This document shows, one piece after another, positions 11,501-59,835 of a stretch of 64,000 nucleotides of DNA (its first letter is position 1; each line of letters begins with the position of its first letter). The stretch covers positions 59,661,413 through 59,725,412 of the forward strand of contig CP137666.1 of assembly GCA_037976565.1 (NCBI GenBank), in the 5' to 3' direction. A program made the translations under genes and the position numbers. Under the pieces are notes generated by a model. The model saw only the letters and a program-made list of their open reading frames with translations. It did not search any database and was not told where the DNA came from. The stretch comes from Mesocentrotus franciscanus. Lineage: Eukaryota > Echinodermata > Echinoidea > Camarodonta > Strongylocentrotidae.

Positions 11501-14500
11501 TTGCATCATATCACTTTATTATTGATACACATCACTGATATTGTGACAATGCTCTGTATTGACATACACCTGCTTACACAGCCTTGTATATTATTTACAG
11601 GGGAATCACCAACATAGCAACAGCACACAACATCACTAGGTTTATATGGAAACAAAAAGAGGAAAGGTTCATTGATGACATCAGGTTGATGATGTAAAAC
11701 CATTTAAAAAAAACAATTAAAAAAACACAAAAGATGGTCATTGATACAAATAGAAGCATGCAACACAGAGTATTCTTAAAAGCTGCCCAACTGGCTTTAC
11801 ATAATTCACTGATCTATTGAGTGCCAAGTGTCAACCTCACCATTCTGTACAAATTTCTGTAACTCTGTACCAAAATCACTTAATAAATTGAATAAATATC
11901 TATTTCATCAAAAAATTAAGTTACACTTTCAAAATTAGGATGACAAGATTTTCAATTCTTTAATTAGGTTTCTAATGAATGGTAATTGTATAGGATGAAG
12001 AGATGAAAATTTGGCTATCGCTAAACCATTGGATTATCTTAACAACTTGAGCTTTCCAAAGTTAAAGTCTGCTTTTGAGAATATTGGAAAGTTACAACCT
12101 TTCTATAAATATTGCTAATGGTCAACCAAAAGAACCCAGTGGCACCGCTAAATGAAATATAAAAATGAGATCAAAAATATAAATTTTGCCAGAGAAATAA
12201 GTTTTTCATAGTATTTATGACCACATAGAAGCAGGATAAAAGTAACAATTACACAAAACAAATACATATTGACTTAATTTTCTTTGGTTATCTAATTAGG
12301 TGTTCTGGATTAGTCATTTTTAGTCAAGGATAATGATAAATTATCCATAGAAACATGTACACCTTATAGACCAATACAAGTTACAAAATATATGGGACGA
12401 TGCATAATATATGCCCATCTACAGATACATGTATTATTCTATTGTGCTTTATAATTTAACCAAATATTATATGGTGAATGGTTTGGTACTTGATGAGCAA
12501 TTTTATAACCCCCCTCTACAATCAAATGCATGTATACCCCTATTCCATTATGCCTTTGAATTACATATGCAAGAAGAAAAGAAGAAGGAACAAACATCTA
12601 TTTTAAAGGGGTGGAATAAACATATATTTGAAATAATTGTTTAAATAAATGCTAAATCAGTATATTGTATCCATTCTGGCCCCATATAATCGATAATATA
12701 ACACACATAAATAAATCCTTAATAGTTTCTAATCAAATGAGTGTCACATTAGCAAAAATTATGTTCCATTTTTGTTCCAATTAAAATCTAATGTAGCTGA
12801 TCATGACCATGAAAATGGAGAAATGAATGTGAATAAAACAATTATATATATATATATATAAATCACAATTAAATAGTTGATTTTTTAACATAGTCTGACA
12901 ATGAAAGAAATGTAATTACTCTGTATTAATCATACTATGCATAGATACAAATCATAATTCACAACAGAAGCTTACATAACCCATCAAAATTGGAAACATG
13001 TGTTTTGTTAGCACCCTAAGTCAAATGATGTATTTGATTTCCGTATTTTTCAAAAATATATATACTTTTACACCATCTTATGAAAATATTCATAATCACA
13101 TGATTTTGAGCAAGCGCACAATGATTTAAGGCAGACTTTCTACAAAAAGAAAGGGCATAGCATGAACAACAAAATGCTACTGTACACATGCACGAAAAGG
13201 GAAGGGAGAGTGGAAGAGAGAGAGAGAGAGAGAGAGAGATTGACAAAGAACAAAGAAAATAGAAATATTTGAGGAATGACAGATAAAAAAGAAGAAAAGA
13301 AAGAAAAAGATGTAAAATATACAAAATGGAACTGTGGCAGTTTTTTAACGTTTTTATACAAAGTAATTAACAAACACCTAAATTCATATTTCAAAAAGAG
13401 ATGAATATTGCATCTACAGTGTAAACTATATACAGCACAATTACAGTATTGGGAAGTTATGTTTGGAGTTAAGATATTGCCAGGGAGAGTGAGATAAATA
13501 CAAGATAATGTAACAATCAATAAGTTAGAAATGAGACATTTAATACAGAAAAACCATATACATATATATGTGCCAATGGAAAAGTGGAAGATAATAATAT
13601 GTGAATTACAAAATACAAATACTCCATTTTATTTCAAACTATTGCTCTATGAACACTTGGCATACACAGCCATTTAATTTCAAGCTCAAGTCCATGAAAC
13701 CCACAACCAAACCTGCTTTCTAAAACATGTCAAACAAAATATCAATAAAAACGAAACAATAGTAATACCAATTCATGAACACAGAAAAGGCTAGAAATCA
13801 AGATTAAATAGTTGAGCTATATATTTCAACATGATCGCAGCTATTTAATATGAAAATTCACCTCAAGGGCAATTTCAGTACCTTACTGAATATCAGATAG
13901 AAATCATGTTCGGATTATGTAATACATCTTTGTAATGTGCGCAACATTTTAAAATTGCCTTATTTAGATTTATTTAAAGTAGTTGCGATCATGTTAAAAA
14001 AATTCATACAAATAAATAAATAATTAATAATTTAAAAAAAGTCACTTCTAAATACTGGATTATCATTATCTGGAACTATTAAATACAGATGTTTGGTATA
14101 TGAGTCAGAAAGATCTTGGAATTACATGATATTCCCAGCAGTAGAAATAGATGGAGATTCTGACAGAAAAATGAGTGGACCAAGTACTTATTTAACTACT
14201 AGATCAAATGAAAATAAAAATCTAATAAATGTACACTCTAAAGCAAAATATCTCCTTTGACTGGTTATTTCCTGTGAGAGTAACTTTGGTATTAACAGGG
14301 TAATAAGAATCAGTGAATAGGCCATTTTCGTAATGTAATCATATTGAATGCACAGATCTTTGTTAAGTGCCTTGTTACAAGTTATTTCACTCACTTGTTA
14401 CAAATAATTGTATTTCAATAGTCAGAATGTTTGTGCTACCTAGCAACAATTGATGTATGCAATTTGCATTCCCAGGAAAGAAACATAGATATATTTGAAA

Positions 14501-15904
14501 TTTTGAATATGTTAGTAAGCCAGTCTATTGGTCAATAATATTGCTAGTCTTCATGTATCAGGATCCTGAAAACTGAAAATACAGGTTCCACATTGGATAA
14601 TAATATGTGTTACAAAAGACACGACTAGTGTGCTTATGAATTCTAAACCTTGTTAAGTTCAAAGATTTCTTTTGTTTTGATCTGTTTTCTTTCTTCAGCC
14701 ATTTGATGAAATTATACTTAGGAAACACACAGAAGTCTTCTACTTGGAAATCAAATTTTGTCACTTTTCCTCCTTGAAAGTTGAAAGCAGTATGGGAATT
14801 ATTTACATAAATTAGGGAAGAGGTTAAACAAGTCAATAATTACTAATCACACATTTGAATGGTAGTCCTTAATTCATATCCATCTCCGCTTCATTACTTT
14901 CAATTCAAATTATTTTTTCATAAATTCTGTTTCATAATTATCCAATATTTCATTCATTTAAGTACATTGTGTTTTCTACAATTTAATTACATGATCATTT
15001 CACTTATTTTAATTATAGATTCACCTAATAATCATTAATGTTCTTCATAATTTATTCTATGTAATGAAAACATTGTTGATGACCAATGAAAAATAAATGC
15101 CAATCAGTTCTATTCTGCTCCCTATAATTACCTTTGTCATATGGTATCACAACTGAATTCAACATTTTCAGATAGCATAAGGATATCTACATTTAACATC
15201 AGACTTTTTCTAATGTCTGCATTTAACCAAGGAAAGGTGAAAAAGTGCAGTTTGCATAGAAAAAAATCTGTTCTTCCTACATGGCACATGATCTGGTAAA
15301 TTGAAAATAAACTCTTGCACAGTTGGAATTTAAGTAGATCTCCTAAGGATTCCTACTTGTGGCTAGGCTACTTTGTAAAAACCAGTTCCTTGGCATAAGA
15401 TAAAAGTGCAACTCTATCTTAATCGACTGCACACCTCACATTTATTAGAGGCTGATACGCTGTAATCATAGACATTCCTCCATCAACCAGGACAGTGCAA
15501 AGATCCATTCTCTTTTCATATGCAGCTTTGTACGACACTTCTACCAATACCAAAGATATAGTTCCTTTATTTCATGTCTGAGGTTCAACTTGGTGCTGCT
15601 TTGTTCCCCCTTCCTGCAACCTCTCCTGGAGAATACCACCATATGGCTTCTACTCACTTATTAGGGCAGCTTGCAGATTAGACCTCATCAGACACACTTC
15701 CTTTAAGACTGGTATATTTAAACCTTCCTCATACCATCCACTTCACATTGCTTGACCTAATACATAAACCTTTGGTATTATGGTACCAACAGGGTTACTT
15801 ACTAGCAGGGTTACTGTAAATCTCAGCTACAATATTCCATTCATCCTTGACAAAGGCAGTCCATTCTTACAGTTCTACAAGGTGACTTCCCAAAGACATT
15901 TTCT
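11501..15904 (-). other. AT-rich, repeat-poor region downstream of DSTYK; contains its 3' UTR
   Basis: Immediately after the DSTYK stop (15905-15907) the minus strand enters AT-rich DNA without the SINEs and MITEs seen elsewhere. Candidate AATAAA signals on the minus strand lie at 15566-15571 and 15441-15446, giving 3' UTRs of roughly 0.3-0.5 kb. More distal ones exist (for example near 15050), so a longer UTR cannot be excluded. One GA tract (13215-13240) is the only notable simple repeat. No other gene is visible. Confidence 0.4.
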
Positions 15905-50668
<34,764 letters not shown>

Positions 50669-50884
50669 TTTGTTTACATCTGGCTCGATTGCAATGTAGT
50701 GAATGAGCGATCAGCTAGCTCATAATACAAGTCACGTCAACGCAAGGGAGCTGCTGATTCGGTTTTGCTGTCCTCTATCGTCAAAGTCATGTGATTTCAT
50801 GCAGAGAGTTCAGCCATCCATAATTGGGCCTATTCATTCTAACTTTACACATAAGCGGATTAAGGGAGGGAATTAAAGGCATGG
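50669..50884 (-). promoter_or_regulatory. DSTYK 5' flank / presumptive promoter and 5' UTR
   Basis: The 200 bp upstream of the DSTYK start are less AT-rich than the introns and lack an obvious TATA box. On the minus strand they include TTGACGTGAC and CACATGAC (CRE/E-box-like cores). The transcription start is not identifiable by eye. Promoter status is inferred only from position. Confidence 0.35.
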
Positions 50885-52660
50885 GGGGCCCAGAGGCGGC
50901 GCTCCGGGGGGGGGGCTTTAAATTACCCCAAAAGTGCCCCTTTTTACATAGAAAATTGCCCTTTTAACTTTGCAAAAGTGCCCCCTTTTACATAGGAAAT
51001 GTGCCCCTTTTACTTTGACAAGTGCCCCTATTACTTAGTAAAACTGCCCCTTCCCCTTTTCACCTCTGATAAGTGCCCCCTTTTATTTTGACACGTGCCC
51101 CTTTTCCTTCGACAAGTTCCCACTTTCCTTTGCACTAAGTGCCCATTTTCCTTTCTCATAAGTGCCCTTTTTAATATATAGTAAGTGCCCCTTTTCAGGT
51201 ACGAGAAGTGCCCCTTTTCACCTCTGATGATTGCCCTATTCAAATCTGAGAAGTGCCCCTTCCCCTTTTATTAACTACCCCATTTAAACTCGGATAAGCG
51301 CTCCTTTTATCTTCACGTGTGTCCCGTTTCCTTATTAAGCGCCCCCATCTTAAAAAGAAAGAGCCCCTTCCCCTTCTAAAAAATTTCCTCTTTTCACCTA
51401 TGAAAAGTGTCCCTCTTCATTCTCATAAGTGCCCCTTCCCCTGATAAGTGCTCTTGTCATCTCTGATGAATGCCCCTGTTCACCTCTAATCACTGCCCCT
51501 TCTCCTTTCTAATAAGCAGGCCCGTAGCCAGGGGGAGGGGCACGTGCCCCCCCCCCCAAATTTCCAAGATCAGACACCCCTCCTCATAGACCCTTCCCCA
51601 GGACGTCGATCAATTACATGTATGTGCCCCCCCCCAAAAAAAAAAACAACATCAAACTCAACATCAAAACGGCCCTGCTAATAAGTGCTCTTTTTCCTTC
51701 TTATAAGTGCCCCTTCCCCTTCTCATACTTACCCCTTTGGATCTCTGATAAGTGTCCCTTTTATTTTAACATGTGCCTCTTTATCTTTTTGATATGAGCC
51801 GCTTCAACCCTCTAATAAAAGCCCCCTTTCACCTCCGATAAATTCCCCTATTAATATCTGATCGGTGCCCTTTTCTTTCAACAAATGCACATTTTCATTT
51901 ATTATAAGTGCCCTTTTTCATTCTCATAAGTGCCTCTTTTCATATCTGGTTATAAGTGCCCCTTTTCACCTCTGATAAATGCCCTTATCAAAATCTGATG
52001 GGTGCCCCTTTCCGCCGAAAAATGCCCATTTTCCATTCTCATAAACGCCCTTTTTCGTCCCTGGTTAGTGCCCTTTTCAGGTGTAAGAAGTGCCCCCATT
52101 TTCACCTCTGATAATTACCCTTTGTACTTTGAGACGTGCTCCTTTTATTTTATAATAAGTGTCTTATCCCTTTCGATTAGTGTCCCCTTTTCCTCTTATC
52201 GATAAACGTGTCCCTAATTTAAAGCGATTAAGAGCAATTTCCCCCAAAGCTCGGCCTTTTATAAATGATATAATTAGGCTATGCTACTTATCAAAGGTCT
52301 TTTCAGTCTTCCGTTATGATAATGTGCTTATACCCCCATCAGTATTTTTTTCTTCCTCTTTATAACTGAGATGTAATTTTTCGCACTGCGACCTCACAAA
52401 TCTTATCGCTCGCTTCGCTCGCTCGCAAATGAATATTCAGACCATAACACCCAACTGCAAAGTATGATGCTAAAGCAATATCTTGTATCATAATAAAGAG
52501 AAACAAATATTTAAATCATCCCTGAATGTAATCACAATGTAGGGTTATATACTATATACCAATGTCTACAAAATTGTGTGTTTTCGCCTTGAGATTTCCC
52601 TTTGTAGGTGCCCTTTTTTGTTGGTGCCCCCTACTTTGGAAGTCGCTCCGCGCCTCTACA
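50885..52660. repeat. Degenerate TGCCCC minisatellite within a larger repeat
   Basis: From about 50925 to 52230, units of roughly 20-30 bp such as AAGTGCCCCTTTTCACCTCT and GATAAGTGCCCC repeat with heavy variation. Edges resemble one another in inverse: AGAGGCGGCGCTCC near 50891 and, reverse-complemented, AGAGGCGCGGAGCGACTTCC near 52638-52657. This suggests the array expanded inside a transposon-like unit. About 52260-52590 is not repetitive and includes CGCTCGCTTCGCTCGCTCGC. A transposon (51516-51678) interrupts the array. Confidence 0.75.
51516..51678. mobile_element. Short inverted-repeat element inserted in the minisatellite
   Basis: Ends GCAGGCCCGT and, reverse-complemented, GCAGGGCCGT. 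TAATAA flanks both sides (51510-51515 and 51679-51684). Removing the 163-bp element plus one TAATAA restores a normal minisatellite unit (CTAATAAGTGCTC), which proves insertion. The interior includes poly(C) runs followed by poly(A). Confidence 0.85.
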
Positions 52661-53923
52661 CCCTGGCAAAACCCAATATAGCATATCTGCTTGTTAAGGA
52701 CACAGAAATCCGCCCCTAAATTGTGCCTTGTAATTCTGCCACCAAATAATAGTGTATTAGCAGCAGTTTTAGATATATTGCATGCAAGAAGGTATTTGGA
52801 TAATTTGATAACCTTTTTTGGGGGGAGGTGGGATGCAGAGAACAACGGAGTGAAAAGTAATAAAATGCGGTATGGTATTAATCCTCATCATCCAAGTCCC
52901 TCGGAGAGGACTTACGATAAAGCCGTCGCTACGCGCGTCGTGCTTTCTTAGCAGTCGCGTAAAACAAACCAATAAATCAACCAAACCATCCAAATTTGAC
53001 TCGATCAGGCGTCCCGGTAACCTGGACCAGCCACTGTTACATCTTATGAAAACGGAAAAAGCATTAATGTAAAACGGTTATAATGAGACCTCAGTAGAAG
53101 ACAAGTTAAGCCAACCATTTTACCATCCATCCACAAAGAATCGATTTAAAAAAACGCAAAAAACAACAACAATCGTTGTATTCCCGGAATTTTCGAACAT
53201 GAAGAATATAATTATAAAAAGTCAATTTAACCAGGAAAATAGCGATATAGATGTATGTAAGAAAACTATGTGTAATTGTATTAGATACATTGTAGATATA
53301 TACAGAGCGATTGTTACGGCTAAAAGAATAAATAAAATATCCCCGAGGCATGACAAGAAATTGCTGTCATACCGTTAGTAAAATCAATATTCACTCTCTT
53401 AGCAGTAGTGTATCCAAAATTTATGTATAAAACATGAGAATAATATTGTTAGGGCCAACCCTATGGGCTTCGTGAACACACCTTTGCTAGAAATCGGGCG
53501 GGGTCATCCACGTGAACATTTGAAATATTTACATTTTTTAAATGCGATTTTATGCAATTTGATGGATCTGCTGCTATAAGAAAAGGCCCTGGAGTTAAAC
53601 CTCTAGAACTGTAATAATGACTTAAATTTTTTTTAATAATGATACCATGCAAAAAATAAATTACATAGCATATAAGTCACATAGGTAATTCAAGTTTTAA
53701 AATCTGAGATGATAAAACATTATGCTATGAACGGTGTAAGTGACAAAATCATATTGCTCACGACGAAGAACAAACAGCGCCAGCTGTGACCTATTCGTGA
53801 TAACCACTAAACAGTAAATAAAAATATATAAATGACAAAGATAAAGTGTTTCAAATAAGAGAGAGAGAGAGACCAGGGCACCCTCGGGAGGGGGGTATGC
53901 GTTTTGTATCTAATGAAAAGGCG
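52661..53923. other. Non-coding DNA
   Basis: No gene, RNA or delimited transposon recognised. Short frames at 52552-53072 overlap one another on both strands without motif support. Confidence 0.5.
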
Positions 53924-54007
53924 CTACTACTACTACTATTACTACTACAGCTACCACTTCTACTACTACTACTACTACTACTACATCTACTACTGCTACT
54001 ACCGTAT

Positions 54008-54039
<32 letters not shown>

Positions 54040-54081
54040 ATATACTATTACTACCACTACTACCACTCACATCTGCCACTT

Positions 54082-54122
<41 letters not shown>

Positions 54123-54158
54123 GCTACTACATCTACCATTACCACTTCTTCTAACGTG

Positions 54159-54189
<31 letters not shown>

Positions 54190-54626
54190 ACCACTACCAT
54201 TACCACTACTACTACCACTACCACTACTACCAGATCCACCACTCTTACTACTACCACTAATTAACACCACTGCTAACATACCGTATTACCACACCACTAC
54301 TACCACTACTACCACACTACTAATACTACTACTACTGCTACTACATCTACCATTACCACTTCTTCTAACGTGCTAGTACTACTACTACTACTACTACTAC
54401 TGCTACTACATCTACCATTACCACTTCTTCTAACGTGCTACTACTACTACTACTACTACTACTACCATACCACTACCACCATACCACTACCACTACTATC
54501 ACTACCACCACCACCACCACTACCACCAATATACCATTACTACTACTACCACCACTCACATCCGCCACTCCCACCACCACCACTACCACTACCGCTACTA
54601 CATCCACCATCACCACTCTTCCAACG

Positions 54627-54662
<36 letters not shown>

Positions 54663-55887
54663 CATACTACCACCACCATACTACTACTACCACCATTACC
54701 ACTACCACACTACCACTACCACTAACATACCATTACTACCACCACCACCCATCACATCCGCCACTCTACTACCACCACTACTACCACTACCACTGCCACT
54801 ACATCCACCATCACCACTCTTCCAACGTGCCACCACCACTACCACTACCACCACCATACCACTACTACCATACTCACCACCACCACCATTACCACTACCA
54901 CTACTACTACTACTACCAATATACCATTACTACCACTACCACCTCACACCGCCACTCACTACCACTACACCACTAATAATACCACCACCGCCACTACATC
55001 CACCATTACCACTCTTCCAACGTGCTAGCACCACTACTACTACTACTACTACTGCTACTACATCCACCATTACCACTCTTCCAACGTGCTACCACTACTA
55101 CTACTACTACTACCACTACCACTACCACCACCACTATACCACTACTACCATACACTACCATTATTATTACTACTACTACCACTACCACCACTACCACTAC
55201 TACTAATAATTATTACCACCACCACCACCACCACATCCGCCACTTACTCACCACTACCACTACTACTACCACCGCTACTACATCCACCATCACCACTCTT
55301 CTAACGTGCCACTACCACTACCACCACTACCACTGCCACTATACCACTACCATTACCACCACTACCACTACCACTACTACCACCACACTACCACCACCAC
55401 CACCGCTACTACTACCACATCCACCACCGCCACTACTACCATTACCACCATTACCACTCTACAACATCCACCACTCTACCACTACCGCTACTACCACCAC
55501 TACTACTACCACCACCACACATCCGCCACTCTACCACTACCACCACACTACAATTACCACCACTGCTACCTACATCCACCATTACCACTCTTCTAACGTG
55601 CCACTACCACTACTACTACTACTACTGCTACTACATCCACCATTACCACTCTTCCAACGTAACTACCACTACCACCACCACTACCACTACCACATACCAC
55701 TACTACCACCATTACCACTACTACCACCACTACTACTACTACTACTACCACTACCACTACCACCACTACTACTACCCTACAACCACTACTACCATTACTA
55801 CTATTACTACTACTACTACAACATTCACCACTCTACTACTACTGCTACTACTATTACTACTACTACTACCACTCACATCTGCCACTT

Positions 55888-55925
<38 letters not shown>

Positions 55926-55961
55926 GCTACTACATCTACCATTACCACTTCTTCTAACGTG

Positions 55962-55994
<33 letters not shown>

Positions 55995-56021
55995 ATACTA
56001 CTACTACTACTATTGCTACTG

Positions 56022-56062
<41 letters not shown>
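53924..56062. repeat. 2.1-kb CTA/CCA trinucleotide satellite with higher-order structure
   Basis: Nearly the whole interval is (CTA)n, (CCA)n and (ATT/ATC)-type trinucleotides with very few G residues on the plus strand. A conserved non-trinucleotide block, TACATCYACCATTACCACT followed by CTTCYAACGTGC, recurs about eleven times. Its AACGT core lies near 54153, 54367, 54432, 54623, 54824, 55019, 55083, 55303, 55594, 55657 and 55957. A second block (CTCACATCCGCCACT) recurs between them. Long Thr/Leu/Pro/Tyr frames (for example 54370-55206, 55022-55957) are artefacts. Confidence 0.95.
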
Positions 56063-56641
56063 GTTACACTACACGTCTTGTACACTAATAGTATACCCAT
56101 TTTTTTGTAGTATACACTTCTAGTAGGATTGCTGTCATAATATAAGTACAGATGCACAGTATTCTTCATTCTCTCTCTTTGGTCCATGCACTTCTTGCGT
56201 GATTACAAGCTTGATTTCCTGCTAGAAGACGAAGGGGGGAAAAACGGAAGTGAAAGAAGAAAAGAAAGAATGTGGAGGAGGAGGGGGAGGAGAAATCGAA
56301 CAAAATTGTCAAAATGTCAAGTCTTACTCTGTTCATAAACCGTTCTTTTTTATAAAATGGGAGGGGGGAAAAGGATTGCGAAGCTAATTCAGCGTGTACT
56401 AATCTTAGCAATGAATACTATATCATATCATATCTGCACAATGAATATTGATGAATACCATGCCAGGCGGATTCTATTTCTCTTTCTCCACTGACTAATC
56501 ACGTCAGCTGTCTCTGTGATTCTCTAGTTGACCTTTTACCTGATGCTTTTGAAAATTAGTCCTTAATCCCTGTTGAAATTGAAATGCTGTCAGCTTCGTG
56601 AGCTGGGTTGTGCTTATGCGTCGTTATAAAACAAATTCATG

Positions 56642-56687
<46 letters not shown>

Positions 56688-57328
56688 CTCAAAATGAAAA
56701 CTCACCTCGCTTCTGTTTAGACTACGACTAGATTAAAATCAGTTATTAGATATATCATTCATTTAAATTCAATTATTCAACAGTTTTGTCATGCAGATTG
56801 AAGAAACTATTAATACGTTGCTATATTATGTGACATTTTTCTGTTATTCGTATCATGTTAAAACACAGCCATTATTATTGTTGCCAAAGTAAAGATGAAG
56901 TGTATGTCTTTATTACAATTCATTGTTTATAATCATGGACTTAATTATTATGTTTTATTATACACGTTTTGATTCTGGTAAGTAATGGGTGCTATGCGCG
57001 TGTGGGCTGGTGTGTGGGTGTAGTTGAGTGTGCGTTGCATTGCTTGTTAGTTGAACCCATATTCAATAATAGAAAGCAGAATTAAAATGGGGATTGGTTT
57101 GATTGAATGGTTCATTGGAGTTTAAAAAAGGACAAAAAAACAGTTCGAACAAAATAAATCACATTAGCAGGGTGATATCTGTAGACGGCTTTACCTCAAA
57201 GCTGCTCGGCAAGACCACATGCAGCACGAATTCCTTTTTGAAAAAGAGCCCCTCGCAGGCTGTCCTCCACGACCTCTACGCCATTATGTGACAGAATCAG
57301 CTATGCTTGAGTTCAGCTGAACCGCCAA
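56063..57328. other. Non-coding DNA with an (AT)n tract
   Basis: An AT dinucleotide run lies at 56643-56685. A purine-rich stretch is at 56225-56300. No gene seen. Confidence 0.5.
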
Positions 57329-58267
57329 TAGAGACTTTTAGATTTGCACGACGAGAACGTAGACTGCTACGTGGACATCCTTTTAAGGCAATGTGACGTC
57401 CTTTTAAGGCACTGGCAGTGCCCGGCAGTGTGCCTTAAAGCCCAAGTCCACTCCTAAAATAACTTACTTTCAATAGAACCAGAAAAATCAGACAAACCAA
57501 TCAAAAAAAGTTTGAGCAAAATCGAATAACTAATAAGAAAGTTATGAATTTTTAATGACATGAAAAACTTTGAAAATCACTACACAAATTGGCAACTCAC
57601 TCATGAGTCTGTGACGTATGGTCCTCACTATCCACTAATTATTTTCTTTATATTGATAATATAAATTTCCTATTTTCACCTTAAGAATCTTATTTCTTCA
57701 CACCAGCATCCAAGTTAGATTGTTAGTAATATGTTTTTGTGTGGATGCACAAATAAAGAGTAATTTTTGTCCAGTTAAATCATGAAAAAATTGAATTTTG
57801 ATAAACTATTTATATAAAAATCAATAATTATGAAATACAATATTCAGAAAATAGTATCAATTCTTCAAAATTCATAAAAGTTTTTGGGAAATGTCATGCA
57901 CGCAATATGATACAAATCATATAACCTGGGCAAAGGCATGGGGAAATCAAGTTTTGGGGATAAAAAGGAAATTAATGGGATTAAACTATATAAAGCAATT
58001 GATAAGTTGTGAGGACATGACGTCACAAACTGATAACCATCTTGGCAATTTGTGTCGTGATTCTCATTGTTCCATAGTTTTACATACTTTTTCAAAAATT
58101 CATAACTTTCTTATTAGTTATCCGATTTTGCTCAAACTTTTTTTTGATTGGTTTGTCTGATTTTTCTGCTTTTATTGAAAGTAAGTTATTTTTGGAGTGG
58201 ACTTGCCCTTTGAAAGGATGTCCACGTAGCAGTCTACGTTCTCGTCGTGCAAATCTAAAAGTCCCTA
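57329..58267. mobile_element. Nested foldback transposon (~940 bp)
   Basis: The outer arms are almost identical inverted repeats of about 55 bp: left GACTTTTAGATTTGCACGAC plus GAGAACGTAGACTGCTACGT from 57333, and the exact reverse complement ending at 58263. TA bounds both (57329-57330, 58266-58267). A second inverted pair lies inside: AAGTCCACTCCTAAAATAAC near 57442 against a reverse complement ending near 58207, continuing through the TTTGAGCAAAATCG region for about 110 bp. The centre is AT-rich and non-coding. The TA flank suggests a Tc1/mariner-like origin (inference). Confidence 0.8.
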
Positions 58268-59696
58268 TTACGATCAGGCGCAGGCCGCTTTGCAGCAAGC
58301 ATGAAGCTCTGGGGTCTCAAAGAGTCTGACGCTGTGTACATGTGGTCAAATTCAGACTGTTGAGCATGTTCTGAATGAGTGGCTGTAGCAGGACCCCCAT
58401 GTCCCCTCACTGTTATTGACAACCAACAACTGATGTCACATTTAAACAATCGTCAGTTTTAAACATTAGCTATATGGTTGATATACGAAATAAAAATATA
58501 GATAATTATCGTTTTCTAATGGCATCCAGAAAGTTATATAAAGGGCGCAATCTTCTCTGGACGATAGAGGGTCACTAGGAGGGGGGGGGGGTGGACCTTT
58601 GCAGCCACGCGTTAGCCGTAGATGTACTGACAGTCAGTACGTGTGAAGCTGCTTAAATGTTTTTCTTGACCTTTAAAGGGGGAGTACCTAGCCTTCTCTC
58701 TATGCATAAACCATGGATACGCCACTGATTATGGCCACAAGTCATATGAATTGTAGGTAAGCCCTAAATAGAAAAATAAAATTACCTTTCCATAAAGTGC
58801 TATCCCATGACAGGCGATAGGGGATACAGGGGCTCTATACTATGCTTCAACTCCTCCCTTTGCAAAATAGTTCCTAAATCACATTGCTACCATAGTAATG
58901 ATACCATGACAAATTTCTAACATTATTGCCTCAGTTTTTGTCTGATGCTAATTTGGAGCACTAACAAGAGAATCAGAAATGATATTTGAAACAAATTAAC
59001 GCCAAACAACATTTATTTATATGAGTACATTAAATTTCGTTCATGCATAAAAATCAATGAAGAAGAGGAGGAGGAAGAAGAAAAGAGAGAGAGAACAAAA
59101 TTACGCATGATGGTATATTACCGCACTGGTTTGGTATTGCCAATAAATGAAATGTCAATAAATGTGTCAAAAATGATCGATGTTTCGAAAGATAAAGGTT
59201 GATCTTTTCATTTCGTCAGTACACTTCAGGGGGTTTATAATCATATTTATTAGAATTGCTAGACACAACGGTTTGTTTAAAGTTGAATGTTTTATCTTAT
59301 TACACGTTCCATATTTTCTATGTGTTTACGATAATTACTGTAGTATCTTTATGTTAATCAGTTTCCTGTCATCAACAAAGAATATACGTATTCATAGTAG
59401 TCAGTAAGATGAAGAAAAAAAATGAATTGGATGGGCACACGATTCGATAAACAAAATAAGTTTGAATAAACTATCATTTAAAAAGTTAAAGAGCAAAAAC
59501 ATTGATACTTGAAGTGATAATATGGTAAATATAATGCTGTAAGACATTTAATTAAAAATGTATATATCATGAATATTATTGAATTGAGAAAAAAATGGCG
59601 AAACATACATAATCTTTGCAGTAAAGATGGAAAATAATAAAACCATATCAAACATAAAGATAAAGTGGAAAGAATGAAACATGGTTCGTAAAAGGG
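58268..59696. other. Non-coding AT-rich DNA
   Basis: No supportable gene. A poly(G) run is near 58582 and a purine-rich stretch at 59058-59098. Confidence 0.45.
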
Positions 59697-59798
59697 GAGA
59701 GAGAACTAGAGAGAGAGAGAGAGAGAGAGAGAATGTAGAGAGAAGAGAGAAGAGAAGAGAGAGATAGAGAGGGAGAGGGGAGAAGAGAGATGAGAGAG

Positions 59799-59835
<37 letters not shown>
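59697..59835. repeat. (GA)n-rich tract
   Basis: About 140 bp of interrupted GA repeats. The minus-strand Ser/Leu frame spanning it is an artefact. Confidence 0.9.

Noticed and set aside
54370..55957. Two very long plus-strand frames (about 280 and 310 codons)
   Set aside because: They are Thr/Tyr/Leu/Pro runs produced by the CTA/CCA satellite. All three frames and the opposite strand are also open over long stretches.
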